A stretch of 64,000 bases of DNA from Pseudoalteromonas sp. P1-25 (GTDB lineage: Bacteria; Pseudomonadota; Gammaproteobacteria; Enterobacterales; Alteromonadaceae): assembly GCF_001401805.1 (NCBI RefSeq), contig NZ_LKDW01000008.1:1-64000 (forward strand), given 5' to 3'. The notes below the pieces were generated by a model, which worked only from the letters and a program-made list of their open reading frames with translations, was not told the DNA's origin and made no database searches. Both the position numbers and the translations under genes were made by a program. Shown here in pieces: positions 46,813 through 55,827 of this stretch. How positions within the stretch are numbered: position 1 is the first letter of the stretch; each line of letters opens with the position of its first letter.

Positions 46813-47081
46813 GGTTATCTCTGTTGGTGGCGCATAAGCAGCAAGTATAAAGGCTTGCACTGTTTTTTGCACCTAGCAAGCGCGCCCTAGCGGGATAAAA
46901 AAAGTGTGATAAATATAAAACTTTTTCAACTTTAAAAAAACTGCAGCATTTGATGCGTATGCTCTGGCAAAAATTTGGTGTGCTATTTGCTATTGCTTTG
47001 GCAAATAAAAAGTGTACCTACATAAATGGTAAGAATTTAACCGTTTTAATTGTTTAGGTCTGCATATAATTGGAGCAGTAA
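46813..47081. other. Divergent intergenic region
   Basis: 269 AT-rich bases between the S4-domain gene and the 95-aa gene. Promoters for both must lie here, but I could not assign a convincing pair. Confidence 0.4.
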
Positions 47082-47369
47082 ATGGGCATTAGATTAGCAA
47101 TGAAAAAAGAGCTAATGGGCTTAGATAATTCAGATATGCTGACAGCAGATGATGTAAGAGCTCACCTGGCTAACTCGGTAAAAACAGAAAAAGAGAAAGA
47201 TGAACGCGGTTTTTCGGTTATTTCTAAGTTCAATGATACGCACAGTCGGCTAATTAGTGGTGATCCACTTAAAAAATCAAAGTTAGAATTTGAACGTCAT
47301 CGCTTATTTAACGAAGTTTTATACACTCGACAAAGTGTTGATGCATGGTTGGATAGCCAAACACGTTAA
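47082..47369 (+). CDS. Hypothetical protein, 95 aa
   Basis: 95 aa, soluble, charged and mostly helical. MLTADDVRAHLANSVKTEKEKDERGFSVISKFNDTHSRL suggests two helices around a turn. No known family is recognised. GGAG lies 6 bases before the ATG, which supports it as a real gene. The codon use looks like its neighbours. Confidence 0.65.
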   Translation: MGIRLAMKKELMGLDNSDMLTADDVRAHLANSVKTEKEKDERGFSVISKFNDTHSRLISGDPLKKSKLEFERHRLFNEVLYTRQSVDAWLDSQTR

Positions 47370-47425
47370 TTTTGCTATCAATAGTTACTTCTACTAGACT
47401 ACATTTGTAATCAATAGGGGTAACT

Positions 47426-48091
47426 ATGAAAAGTGGAATTTTAATTTGTGCGTGGGTACTTCTATTAACTGCGTGCCAACAACCAACTGTTTATGTTTTT
47501 AGCGAAAACTTGCAAGAGGAGCAACGCAAACAGCTAGACGCTGCACTAAATGCACAAAACCTCCCTTTTGAATACGTAGAGCTAGATATCCCATCGGATT
47601 TTGGTGAAGCCACATTGCTTTTATCAAGTGATAAAATTTACCAAAAAGAGACAGAGCAGCTAGCTACTATTATGCAGGGGCTAGGTTACGAGCCACAAGT
47701 TAACTATACAACGCGATCAAATCATTTTTATGGCGATGGCAATATAGGCTTTTATTTAAAAAATGCAGATAGCAATAGCCAATTTGTTATGCCTAAGCAG
47801 CTAAGAACAACCCAATGCAGCGACGATAAATACAATGATTTAGTGGTCAAATTTGTAAATGAGCATGTTGATTTTACGCTACCCAGTGGTGCAGTAGTGA
47901 GACTGAAGTGGGAGTATTTATATGGTTATGTTGTTATTTATTATAAATCCTACTCGCAAACATACAGCCACTCACAGCCATTGGTAAATACACCCTTTGG
48001 GGCTAAACCATCCGATACTTACACATTTACGGCACACGTAAATAATCCCGGTTGGCTTGATTGCTCATTGCAGATTGTTTATATGGATTGA
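47426..48091 (+). CDS. Predicted lipoprotein of unknown function
   Basis: 221 aa. The signal peptide ends in the lipobox LLTAC (Cys16), so it should be lipid-anchored. The mature part begins PTVYVFSENLQEEQRKQLDAAL and ends in a beta-rich region with several Tyr-rich strands (WEYLYGYVVIYYKSYSQTY). I do not recognise the family. AGGGG precedes the ATG. It may be cotranscribed with the 95-aa gene, 56 bases upstream. It is convergent with the cyclic-nucleotide-binding-fold gene. Confidence 0.7.
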   Translation: MKSGILICAWVLLLTACQQPTVYVFSENLQEEQRKQLDAALNAQNLPFEYVELDIPSDFGEATLLLSSDKIYQKETEQLATIMQGLGYEPQVNYTTRSNHFYGDGNIGFYLKNADSNSQFVMPKQLRTTQCSDDKYNDLVVKFVNEHVDFTLPSGAVVRLKWEYLYGYVVIYYKSYSQTYSHSQPLVNTPFGAKPSDTYTFTAHVNNPGWLDCSLQIVYMD

Positions 48092-48092
48092 T

Positions 48093-48551
48093 CTAACCGT
48101 GGGTTTCTATGTGCTCACTAAGTTTAGCAATGCGTAAGCTCATGCCCTCTATAATTCGGTCTTTAATTTTTTCGCGTATCACATTTGGTAAGCGAGTCAG
48201 TGCTTCTGGGGTAATGGCAAGTACTATGGTGTCGGTTTTAGCGCGAGCGCTCGTACTGCGCTCGCGGTTATTTATAAATGCGCCTTCACCGATAAACTCA
48301 CCGGGCTCTATAGTTCCAAGCTCCAGCAAGTGGTTATGTTTAAAAACAAGTAACGCACCACTTAATACAATGTATAAGCGTTTGTCGTTATCGTATTGTT
48401 TAAATAAATACTGATGCTGGTTAACTAAATACAATAACCCAAACGACTCTAGTAGCACTTGGCGTTCAGCAAGGGTGAATTCTTTAAAAAAGTGCAATCT
48501 ATTCACTATTTCCATTTGTTTAAATAATGGAATGTGTTCTATTAATTTCAT
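48093..48551 (-). CDS. Cyclic-nucleotide-binding domain protein
   Basis: 152 aa, essentially one CRP-type cNMP-binding beta-roll (about 15-130): LYIVLSGALLVFKHNHLLELGTIEPGEFIGEGAF and RERSTSARA, the phosphate-binding cassette position. No HTH or enzymatic domain follows, only a C-terminal helix. The cassette is imperfect (GEGAFINNRERSTSARA), so nucleotide binding is uncertain. It lies downstream of ntrC on the same strand, 28 bases away, and could be the last gene of that transcript. Confidence 0.8.
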   Translation of the reverse strand: MKLIEHIPLFKQMEIVNRLHFFKEFTLAERQVLLESFGLLYLVNQHQYLFKQYDNDKRLYIVLSGALLVFKHNHLLELGTIEPGEFIGEGAFINNRERSTSARAKTDTIVLAITPEALTRLPNVIREKIKDRIIEGMSLRIAKLSEHIETHG

Positions 48552-48579
48552 CCTAAGGCCAACGAGTAACAGTTAGAAA

Positions 48580-49965
48580 CTAGTTAATATTGCGCTCTTT
48601 TAATTTGCGGGTCAACGTGTTGCGCCCCCAGCCAATTTTTATGGCTGCATCTTGTTTATGGCCAGAGCAATTAGCTAATGCTGTTTTTATCAGGCGAGTT
48701 TCAAGTTGTGCTTGAATATCAGGCCAAATATTTTCTTTACCTTGCTTAAGCTCTTGGTTGAGCCATTGCTGAAACGCATCAAGCCAATCACCTTCTTGTT
48801 GAACAGGCGCCGCATCAATGATCTCTGGTGGTAGGTCTTGCTCACTTACTAATTCACCAGGGGCCATAACGGTTAACCAGCGACAGGTATTTTCGAGTTG
48901 GCGCACATTACCAGGCCAGCTAAATAGCCTAAGTTGCTCTGTGGCTTTTGGGCTGAGAACTTTACTTTCTACTTGTAGGTCTTTTGCGCTTTTGTGTAAA
49001 AAGTGTTGCGCTAAGCGTTCGATGTCTTCGGTTCTTTCTCTAAGAGCTGGTAAACGAAGGCGCACAACGTTTAAACGATGAAATAAATCGTCCCTAAATT
49101 TACCCTGTTTTACCAAATCTTCTAAATTTTGATGCGTTGCAGCAATAATGCGTACATCAACCTTAATACTTTGGTGTCCGCCCACACGGTAAAACTCACC
49201 ATCGGCGAGTACGCGTAATAAACGTGTTTGCACATCCAGTGGCATATCGCCTATTTCATCTAAAAACAGTGTGCCGCCATTGGCTTGTTCAAAGCGGCCT
49301 TTACGAACGCTATCGGCACCCGTAAATGCGCCTTTTTCGTGGCCAAATAACTCAGACTCCACAAGCTCTTTTGGAATAGCGGCCATGTTTAATGCAATAA
49401 ACTGGTTTTCTTTACGCGGGCTGTGGTTATGTAAAGCACTGGCCACAAGCTCTTTACCTGTGCCTGACTCACCATTAATGAGTACACTCATACTTGAAGC
49501 CGAAAGTTTACCTATCGCTCTGAACACTTCCTGCATCGCAGGGGCTTCGCCAATAATATGGGCACTTTTAGGTGGGGCTTGTTTACGTTTGGTTTTTTTA
49601 GTTGAGTTTGCTCTGCAGGCGCTTTCGATTAAGGCCACTGCTTCGTTTAAATCAAAGGGTTTGGCTAAGTACTCAAACGCGCCTTTTTGAAACGCGTTAA
49701 CTGCAGAGTCTAAATCTGAGTGCGCGGTCATTATAATAACCGGCAGCCCAGGGTTTTGCTCTGCTATCAGTTCAAGCAGTGCCATGCCATCCATGCCTGG
49801 CATCCGTACGTCAGATACCAGCACGGTTGGCTGGCTAAATTTTAGCGCACTTAACACGTCTTGCGCATTGGCGAAGCTTTCTGCTTCAAATCCTGCACGT
49901 GTTAGCGCCTTTTCTAATACAAAGCGAATTGATGCGTCATCATCTACAAGCCAAACTGTTTTCAT
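48580..49965 (-). CDS. glnG: Nitrogen regulation response regulator NtrC (GlnG)
   Basis: 461 aa (E. coli 469). It activates sigma-54 promoters such as glnA when phosphorylated by NtrB. The receiver domain has D52 in VSDVRMPGMDG and K103 in LAKPFD. The AAA+ domain has Walker A GESGTGKE and the sigma-54 contact loop GAFTGAD. The Fis-type HTH at the end reads HKQDAAIKIGWGRNTLTRKLKE. It follows ntrB by 15 bases. Confidence 0.96.
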   Translation of the reverse strand: MKTVWLVDDDASIRFVLEKALTRAGFEAESFANAQDVLSALKFSQPTVLVSDVRMPGMDGMALLELIAEQNPGLPVIIMTAHSDLDSAVNAFQKGAFEYLAKPFDLNEAVALIESACRANSTKKTKRKQAPPKSAHIIGEAPAMQEVFRAIGKLSASSMSVLINGESGTGKELVASALHNHSPRKENQFIALNMAAIPKELVESELFGHEKGAFTGADSVRKGRFEQANGGTLFLDEIGDMPLDVQTRLLRVLADGEFYRVGGHQSIKVDVRIIAATHQNLEDLVKQGKFRDDLFHRLNVVRLRLPALRERTEDIERLAQHFLHKSAKDLQVESKVLSPKATEQLRLFSWPGNVRQLENTCRWLTVMAPGELVSEQDLPPEIIDAAPVQQEGDWLDAFQQWLNQELKQGKENIWPDIQAQLETRLIKTALANCSGHKQDAAIKIGWGRNTLTRKLKERNIN

Positions 49966-49980
49966 GCCAACTCCAAAACA

Positions 49981-51051
49981 TTAATCTGCAAAAGGCAGAT
50001 AGATATTAAATTCAGTATGGCCAGGCCAGCTATCGCAGTCTATATAACCATCGTGCTGATCGATGAGCGTTTGTGCGATTGAAAGCCCTAGCCCTGAGCC
50101 ACCTTCTTTGTTGGTGATCATCGGGTAAAACAATGTCTCGCGAACGCTAGGGTCTATGCCTGGTCCATTATCAGAAACCTGGATCAACAAGGCTTTTTTA
50201 GGGGCTTTTCCGGGGCGGCGATATTGATGATTAATGCGGGTCTTTATTTTTATCTCACCGCCATCCACTAACGCCTGTTGAGCATTACGAACTATGTTAA
50301 GTACTACTTGCTGAACTTTGCCTTGGTCTATAAACACATCTGGAATACTTGGATCGTAGTCTTTAACTAGATTAATATTTTTACAGTTATCTAATGTGCT
50401 TAATTTGACAACCGACTCAAGTGTTTGGTGAATATTGCCATACGACTTTTGCGGAAGCTGATTTGGCCCAAGTAGCCTATCAACTAATTCACGTAATCGG
50501 TCTGCTTGCTCAATTATAAGTTCAGCGCATTCGTCCCTTTCTTGTTGATCCACCTCGTACTGCAATAACTGCGCCGCTCCGCGTATTCCTCCTAAAGGAT
50601 TTTTAATTTCGTGAGCAAGTCCTCTAATCAAATTTCGCGCTGCTTGATATTGATGCATTTGATTAGAGGCTTTGTCGTGTTTTATTTCTTCATCGGTTTT
50701 ACGACACTCGAGCAAAATATAGCGCTCGTTTTCAAATTTAACTTGGCGTGATGTAATGGCTATTTTCGCATGTCGAGAATCTATAAAGACCACGTCAGCT
50801 CTGTGCTGGCTGCAATCTACACCATCAATAAGTGAGTACTGAGCTATGCGTTCTAAATCCACAGAGTGGTAATTAAATAAGCTGTTAAAGGTCTGCCCAA
50901 TAATGCGTTTTTTACCCAGGCCAAGTAGCTCGCTAGTGCTGGTATTGGCATAAACAAGGATAAAATTTTTATCAAGTAACATGACCGATGTTGTTTGGTT
51001 TTGCCAAATGGCATTAAGAAGTTCGGGGCTGAAATTTTGATTGTTTGGCAT
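49981..51051 (-). CDS. glnL: Nitrogen regulation sensor kinase NtrB (GlnL)
   Basis: 356 aa (E. coli 349). It is cytosolic and not membrane-bound, as expected. An N-terminal PAS domain (about 10-110) is followed by the HisKA helix with His147 in GLAHEIKNPLGGIRGAAQLL, then the ATPase with VVLNIVRNAQQAL, VSDNGPGID and GGSGLGLSIAQ. With PII protein it senses nitrogen status and phosphorylates or dephosphorylates NtrC. Confidence 0.95.
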   Translation of the reverse strand: MPNNQNFSPELLNAIWQNQTTSVMLLDKNFILVYANTSTSELLGLGKKRIIGQTFNSLFNYHSVDLERIAQYSLIDGVDCSQHRADVVFIDSRHAKIAITSRQVKFENERYILLECRKTDEEIKHDKASNQMHQYQAARNLIRGLAHEIKNPLGGIRGAAQLLQYEVDQQERDECAELIIEQADRLRELVDRLLGPNQLPQKSYGNIHQTLESVVKLSTLDNCKNINLVKDYDPSIPDVFIDQGKVQQVVLNIVRNAQQALVDGGEIKIKTRINHQYRRPGKAPKKALLIQVSDNGPGIDPSVRETLFYPMITNKEGGSGLGLSIAQTLIDQHDGYIDCDSWPGHTEFNIYLPFAD

Positions 51052-51140
51052 CTTTGCACCACTTTAGTGCGTTAATATTTGCAAGCAAGTTTTGATCAGT
51101 AAATACTGCTGCGCTAATTTTATTATCTGAGTCATTGTAC

Positions 51141-51653
51141 TTAGTTTATAGCCTTTCTTTGCATAACAAAGGTGCTAGGCTGACTGATAGCAATGGCTTG
51201 ATTTTGTTTGTTATAAAGTTTGAGATACAAAGTATGAGTGCCGTTTTCAACATTCCGTATAGCAAATGTTGATAAACCGCTTGCAGGCCCATACGCATTA
51301 CCGTTTAAAAATAGCTGTACAGTAAAGCCTGCCTCAAAACGCGGTGTTATTCGGCTTGTGACGTACACTGAGCCTGTGTTCTCGCGCACAGTTTGGTTAT
51401 GAGTAGGTGACGATATCATAATTTGAAAACGATTAAGGCGCGTTGGTTGTAGTGAATCAGGGGTGTGTTTATCGGCATCAGACAAAGTAAGATCTTGGCT
51501 ATTTAATTTTATTTCATGCGCGCCGCTGCGTGGTGTATCTGAGAACACTAAAACACCATTTTTATCTTTCCAAGCATAAATCTTATCATTGCCTGCGTAA
51601 CTATAAATGCTTAATCCTAAAGCAAAAAATAGTAATAATATCCTGTAATTCAC
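51141..51653 (-). CDS. DUF4124 domain protein, secreted
   Basis: About 170 aa. A signal peptide (YRILLLFFALGLSIYSYA then GN) is followed by the DUF4124 core KIYAWKDKNGVLVFSDTP and a C-terminal beta domain (about 75-165; NRFQIMISSPTHNQTVREN...GNAYGPASGL) that looks Ig-like. I chose GTG 51653 because AGGG lies 7 bases upstream; an ATG 5 codons earlier (51668) has no such site. It sits between glnA and ntrB on the same strand and may be part of that transcript. Confidence 0.78.
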   Translation of the reverse strand: MNYRILLLFFALGLSIYSYAGNDKIYAWKDKNGVLVFSDTPRSGAHEIKLNSQDLTLSDADKHTPDSLQPTRLNRFQIMISSPTHNQTVRENTGSVYVTSRITPRFEAGFTVQLFLNGNAYGPASGLSTFAIRNVENGTHTLYLKLYNKQNQAIAISQPSTFVMQRKAIN

Positions 51654-51711
51654 ATTGCTACCCTGCATCTTTTGTAATTACATAACTTTAGTGGAGATAA
51701 CCCTAATTTAC

Positions 51712-51739
51712 CATAAAAAAAAGCCCGCTAAGCGGGCTT
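51712..51739 (-). terminator. glnA terminator
   Basis: Palindromic stem AAGCCCGC / GCGGGCTT (51721-51739) followed on the minus strand by a long T-run. It probably lets only part of the transcripts continue into the DUF4124-ntrBC genes. Confidence 0.9.
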
Positions 51740-51785
51740 GAGAACACACATTTATTATCTTATCGATAATTTACTCTACAGCGTA

Positions 51786-53192
51786 TTAAACGCTGTAGTA
51801 CATTTCAAACTCAACTGGGTGAGTTGTCATGTTAAGCTTTTCAACTTCTTGAGATTTAAGAGCAATGTAAGCGTCGATTAAATCATCGGTAAATACGCCA
51901 CCTTGCGTTAAGAATTCACGATCAGCACTTAGTGCTTCTAGCGCTTCTTCTAAAGAAGATGCAACTTGTGGAATTTCTGCTGCTTCTTCTGCAGGTAGGT
52001 CATATAAATCCTTATCCATAGCATCGCCAGGGTGGATTTTGTTTTTAATACCGTCAAGGCCAGCCATTAGCATTGAAGCAAATGCTAGGTAAGGGTTAGC
52101 TGTTGGATCAGGGAAACGTACTTCTATACGACGACCCTTTTCAGATGGTACTACTGGGATACGGATTGATGCAGAGCGGTTACGCGCAGAGTATGCAAGC
52201 ATTACTGGCGCTTCAAAACCCGGTACTAAACGTTTGTACGAGTTAGTAGAAGCGTTTGCAAATGCGTTAATTGCTTTAGCATGCTTAATAATACCGCCAA
52301 TGTAGTAAAGTGCATCTTCAGAAAGACCGCCGTACTTATCACCAGCAAAAAGGTTAACACCGTCTTTTGCTAAAGATTGGTGACAGTGCATACCAGAGCC
52401 GTTATCACCTACAACAGGCTTAGGCATAAATGTGGCTGTTTTTCCGTAAAGGTGAGCCATGTTATGGATAACATATTTCATCTCTTGGATTTCATCCGCT
52501 TTTAATACCATTGTATTAAAGCGAGTCGCGATTTCGTTTTGACCAGCTGTAGCAACTTCGTGGTGGTGCGCTTCTACTACTTGGCCTAGCTCTTCAAGTA
52601 CTAAACACGTAGCTGAACGCCAATCTTGTGAAGAGTCAACAGGTGAACAAGGGAAGTAACCACCTTTAACACCTGGACGGTGGCCAGTGTTACCACCTTC
52701 ATACTCTTTGTCTGAGTTCCATGCTGCTTCAACAGCATCAATTTTGTACATAGAACCAGACATATCTGACTTGTATTTAACATCATCAAATAGGAAGAAT
52801 TCTGGCTCAGGGCCAAATAAAACAGTGTCTGCGATACCGGTAGATTTCATGTACTCTTCAGCGCGCTTAGCAACCGAACGAGGGTCACGCTCGTAACCTT
52901 GTAATGTAGATGGTTCTACAACATCACAACGCACGATAAGCGTTGCTTCTTCTGTAAATGGGTCTAATTTTACTGAATCAGCAACAGGCATAAGTACCAT
53001 GTCTGATTCGTTAATGCCTTTCCAACCTGCAATTGAAGAGCCGTCGAACATTTTGCCGTCTTCAAAAAAATCTTCATCTACTTGGTGATGAGGAATAGAA
53101 ACATGTTGTTCTTTACCTCGAGTATCAGTAAAGCGTAAATCAATGAACTTAACGTCATTTTCTTTAATAAAATCTAAAACCGATTGTGACAT
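51786..53192 (-). CDS. glnA: Glutamine synthetase (type I)
   Basis: 468 aa (E. coli 469). It makes glutamine from glutamate, ammonia and ATP, forming a dodecamer. Signatures [41 protein letters not shown] and the adenylylation loop with the Tyr of [10 protein letters not shown] are present, so it should be regulated by GlnE, as in enteric bacteria (GSI-beta). The sigma-54 promoter and NtrC sites upstream fit nitrogen control. Confidence 0.97.
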   Translation of the reverse strand: MSQSVLDFIKENDVKFIDLRFTDTRGKEQHVSIPHHQVDEDFFEDGKMFDGSSIAGWKGINESDMVLMPVADSVKLDPFTEEATLIVRCDVVEPSTLQGYERDPRSVAKRAEEYMKSTGIADTVLFGPEPEFFLFDDVKYKSDMSGSMYKIDAVEAAWNSDKEYEGGNTGHRPGVKGGYFPCSPVDSSQDWRSATCLVLEELGQVVEAHHHEVATAGQNEIATRFNTMVLKADEIQEMKYVIHNMAHLYGKTATFMPKPVVGDNGSGMHCHQSLAKDGVNLFAGDKYGGLSEDALYYIGGIIKHAKAINAFANASTNSYKRLVPGFEAPVMLAYSARNRSASIRIPVVPSEKGRRIEVRFPDPTANPYLAFASMLMAGLDGIKNKIHPGDAMDKDLYDLPAEEAAEIPQVASSLEEALEALSADREFLTQGGVFTDDLIDAYIALKSQEVEKLNMTTHPVEFEMYYSV

Positions 53193-53248
53193 GTGTCCTC
53201 CAACTGTTGGGTTTTATTATTGCTGCATTAAATGCTTTGGGTTTAGGT

Positions 53249-53265
53249 AAGCCGATTTTATGCCA
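53249..53265 (-). promoter_or_regulatory. Sigma-54 promoter of glnA
   Basis: On the minus strand TGGCATAAAATCGGCTT has the invariant GG (53264-53263) and GC (53252-53251) with 10 bases between, the -24/-12 signature. Transcription would start near 53239, 47 bases before the glnA ATG. Confidence 0.75.
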
Positions 53266-53304
53266 TTATTTTAACTTGCTGTTTATAAAGACTAAAATTG
53301 TTAT

Positions 53305-53344
53305 TGCACAAAAGTGGTCATGCACTTTGCACTTTTGTGGTGCG
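53305..53344. promoter_or_regulatory. Two NtrC-binding sites upstream of glnA
   Basis: TGCACT-TTTGT-GGTGCG (53328-53344) fits the NtrC dyad TGCACC-N5-GGTGCA well. TGCACA-AAAGT-GGTCAT (53305-53321) is a weaker second site. They are about 65-105 bases upstream of the expected start, the enhancer position. Confidence 0.65.
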
Positions 53345-53670
53345 TAAAATATCCATATTGGTGCAAAAATTTCACGCTTTATTCTGCACGTATTTTAATC
53401 ACCTAAATCAGCTTAACTTAAATAGTAAATAGTGCCAAAGCAAACAACAAATTAGCTAAAAAACGACAATTTATGTAATTTTCCGAAATTTATTTCATAT
53501 AATTGTCATATAAAAAACAGATACTTAGTAAAAGTATTGAGAAAGTTTTTAAAATTATATTGGATAAACTTTCATCCATGTCATTAATGAGGGATAATAT
53601 GCGCCCTTTTAAATCCTATGCTGGGACATCTGGTGAAAACGCAGATGAGTGCGTAGATCTTGCAGGATCA

Positions 53671-53694
53671 ATGAGAATAAACTTCTCTGAGTAA
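53671..53694 (+). other. Possible leader mini-ORF (MRINFSE) before typA
   Basis: ATG AGA ATA AAC TTC TCT GAG TAA, preceded by AGGA, ends 4 bases before the typA ATG. typA has only a weak GAG site of its own, so translation may re-initiate. The frame may also be accidental. Confidence 0.3.
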
Positions 53695-53698
53695 AAAT

Positions 53699-55522
53699 AT
53701 GAGCATCGAACAGTTAAGAAATATAGCGATTATCGCGCACGTTGACCACGGTAAAACAACGTTGGTTGACAAACTACTTGAGCAATCAGGTACATTAGAA
53801 ACACGCGGCGGTAACGAAGAGCGTGTGATGGACTCAAACGACATTGAGAAAGAACGTGGTATTACCATTTTGGCTAAAAATACGGCCATTTCATGGAAAG
53901 ATTACCATATCAATATCGTAGATACCCCGGGACACGCCGATTTTGGTGGTGAAGTTGAACGCGTACTTTCGATGGCTGACTCAGTATTATTACTTGTTGA
54001 TGCTCAAGAAGGTCCAATGCCGCAAACGCGTTTCGTAACGCAAAAAGCATTTGCGCAAGGCTTAAAGCCAATTGTTGTTATCAATAAAATTGACAAACCA
54101 GGTGCACGCCCTGATTGGGTTATGGATCAAATCTTTGATTTATTTGATAACCTAGGTGCAACTGATGAACAGTTAGATTTTAAAGTAATCTACGCTTCAG
54201 CAATCAACGGCTGGGCTACATTAGATTTAGACGAGCCGTCTGACAACATGGAACCTATGTTCCAAATGATTGTTGACGAAGTATCACCACCAGAAGCTGA
54301 TCCTGAAGGTGATTTCCAAATGCAAATCTCTCAGCTTGATTACAACTCTTATAAAGGTGTAATTGGTGTTGGTCGTATTAAGCGTGGTTCTGTTGCGCCA
54401 AACCAACAAGTGACTATCATCAGTGCTGATGGTACAACTCGTAACGGTAAAATTGGTTCAGTGCAAAGCTACTTAGGCCTTGAGCGTATTGAAACTGACC
54501 GTGGTTACGCAGGTAATATCGTAACAGTAACGGGTATTGGTGAGCTTAAAATTTCAGACACAGTGTGTGCACCTAACAATGTTGAAGCGCTACCTCCACT
54601 AAGTGTTGATGAGCCTACAGTAACAATGACGTTCTCTGTAAATACATCACCGTTTGCTGGTAAAGAAGGTAAATTTGTAACCTCACGTAACATTCTTGAG
54701 CGTTTACAAAACGAGCTTGTACACAACGTTGCACTTCGTGTTGAAGAAACGGATAACCCAGATAGCTTCCGTGTATCTGGCCGTGGTGAATTACACCTTG
54801 GTATCTTAATCGAAAACATGCGTCGTGAAGGTTACGAGCTAGCTGTATCACGTCCTGAAGTTATTCTACGTGAAGTAGACGGTGTACTAGAAGAACCGTA
54901 CGAAACAGTAACAATTGACTGTGAAGAAGAACACCAAGGTTCTATCATGGAGCAAATTGGTCTTCGTAAAGGTGAACTTACCGACATGTCTCCAGATGGT
55001 AAAGGCCGTATGCGTATGGACTTTATGATCCCAAGCCGTGGTTTAATCGGTTTCCAAACTGATTTCATGACGCTTACCTCTGGTTCAGGTCTTATGTACC
55101 ATACGTTCGATCACTACGGTCCTCATAAAGGTGGTACTATTGGCTCACGTAAGAACGGTGTAATGATTGCAAATGCAACTGGTAAAGCACTTACTAATGC
55201 ATTATTCAACCTACAAGAGCGTGGTAAATTATTCATCGGTCACGGTGTTGAAGTTTACGAAGGTATGGTTATCGGTATTCATAGCCGTGATAACGACCTA
55301 ACAGTTAACGCACTTAAAGGTAAGCAACTTACTAACGTTCGTGCATCTGGTACAGATGAAGCGCAAACACTTACGCCACCATTGAACTACACACTTGAGC
55401 AAGCGCTTGAGTTTATCGATGATGACGAGTTAGTAGAAGTAACACCTGAGAACATCCGTATTCGTAAACGTCACTTAACTGAAAGTGAGCGTAAGCGTGC
55501 GGGTCGTGCTGCTAAAGCTTAA
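53699..55522 (+). CDS. typA: Ribosome-associated GTPase TypA/BipA
   Basis: 607 aa (E. coli 607). A translational GTPase of the EF-G-like group that assists 50S assembly at low temperature and stress responses. G1 [12 protein letters not shown] (about 10-21), G3 [15 protein letters not shown]4 [10 protein letters not shown], and the BipA-specific C-terminal domain with [17 protein letters not shown] and [15 protein letters not shown] are intact. A strong terminator follows. Confidence 0.97.
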   Translation: MSIEQLRNIAIIAHVDHGKTTLVDKLLEQSGTLETRGGNEERVMDSNDIEKERGITILAKNTAISWKDYHINIVDTPGHADFGGEVERVLSMADSVLLLVDAQEGPMPQTRFVTQKAFAQGLKPIVVINKIDKPGARPDWVMDQIFDLFDNLGATDEQLDFKVIYASAINGWATLDLDEPSDNMEPMFQMIVDEVSPPEADPEGDFQMQISQLDYNSYKGVIGVGRIKRGSVAPNQQVTIISADGTTRNGKIGSVQSYLGLERIETDRGYAGNIVTVTGIGELKISDTVCAPNNVEALPPLSVDEPTVTMTFSVNTSPFAGKEGKFVTSRNILERLQNELVHNVALRVEETDNPDSFRVSGRGELHLGILIENMRREGYELAVSRPEVILREVDGVLEEPYETVTIDCEEEHQGSIMEQIGLRKGELTDMSPDGKGRMRMDFMIPSRGLIGFQTDFMTLTSGSGLMYHTFDHYGPHKGGTIGSRKNGVMIANATGKALTNALFNLQERGKLFIGHGVEVYEGMVIGIHSRDNDLTVNALKGKQLTNVRASGTDEAQTLTPPLNYTLEQALEFIDDDELVEVTPENIRIRKRHLTESERKRAGRAAKA

Positions 55523-55544
55523 TTGCCTTTAGAATAAGCATAGT

Positions 55545-55586
55545 AAAAGCCGCTGTATTGCAAAATACAGCGGCTTTTTTGTTTTT
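55545..55586 (+). terminator. typA terminator
   Basis: A 14-bp stem AAAGCCGCTGTATT and its complement with a GCAA loop, followed by TTTTTTGTTTTT. Confidence 0.92.
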
Positions 55587-55827
55587 AAAGTAGAGAAGCT
55601 TTCAGTTTTTAGTTATTAGTATTGAGATCTAAAGGGCAATGCCTCTTATCCTCTTTGTGAATAATTCACTTAAAAAATATTTGCACAAAGAGAAGGGAGT
55701 GAGCAGTAAAAGAGTCATAGCTGAAATACTCGATAATGCAAAGTATCTGTAATTGATGCTAGGATATTTTTTCGTTGAGTTTCGCTGCGCTCAACCCAAC
55801 CTACGTTTTCAATTATTTTGTTAGTGG
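55587..55827. repeat. Intergenic region with two palindromic elements
   Basis: CTCTTTGTG (55651-55659) and CACAAAGAG (55684-55692) form a perfect 9-bp inverted repeat with a 24-base spacer. Further right GTTGAG...CTCAACCCAACCTACG (55774-55805) looks like a short REP-type palindrome common between genes in marine gammaproteobacteria. No gene is seen. Confidence 0.4.

Larger units (their letters stand above)
53193..53698. other. Divergent intergenic region glnA / typA
   Basis: 506 bases containing the glnA sigma-54 promoter and NtrC sites. A TTG-started frame (53503-53694) is open but not convincing. The typA promoter lies in the right part; a TAATAT at 53595-53600 with a GC-rich discriminator is a possible -10. 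Confidence 0.6.

Noticed and set aside
49271..49690. 139-aa plus-strand frame inside ntrC
   Set aside because: Antisense to conserved AAA+ motifs, with no independent evidence.
53503..53694. 63-aa plus-strand frame upstream of typA
   Set aside because: TTG start without ribosome site and low-complexity lysine-rich beginning; only its last codons form the possible leader mini-frame reported separately.
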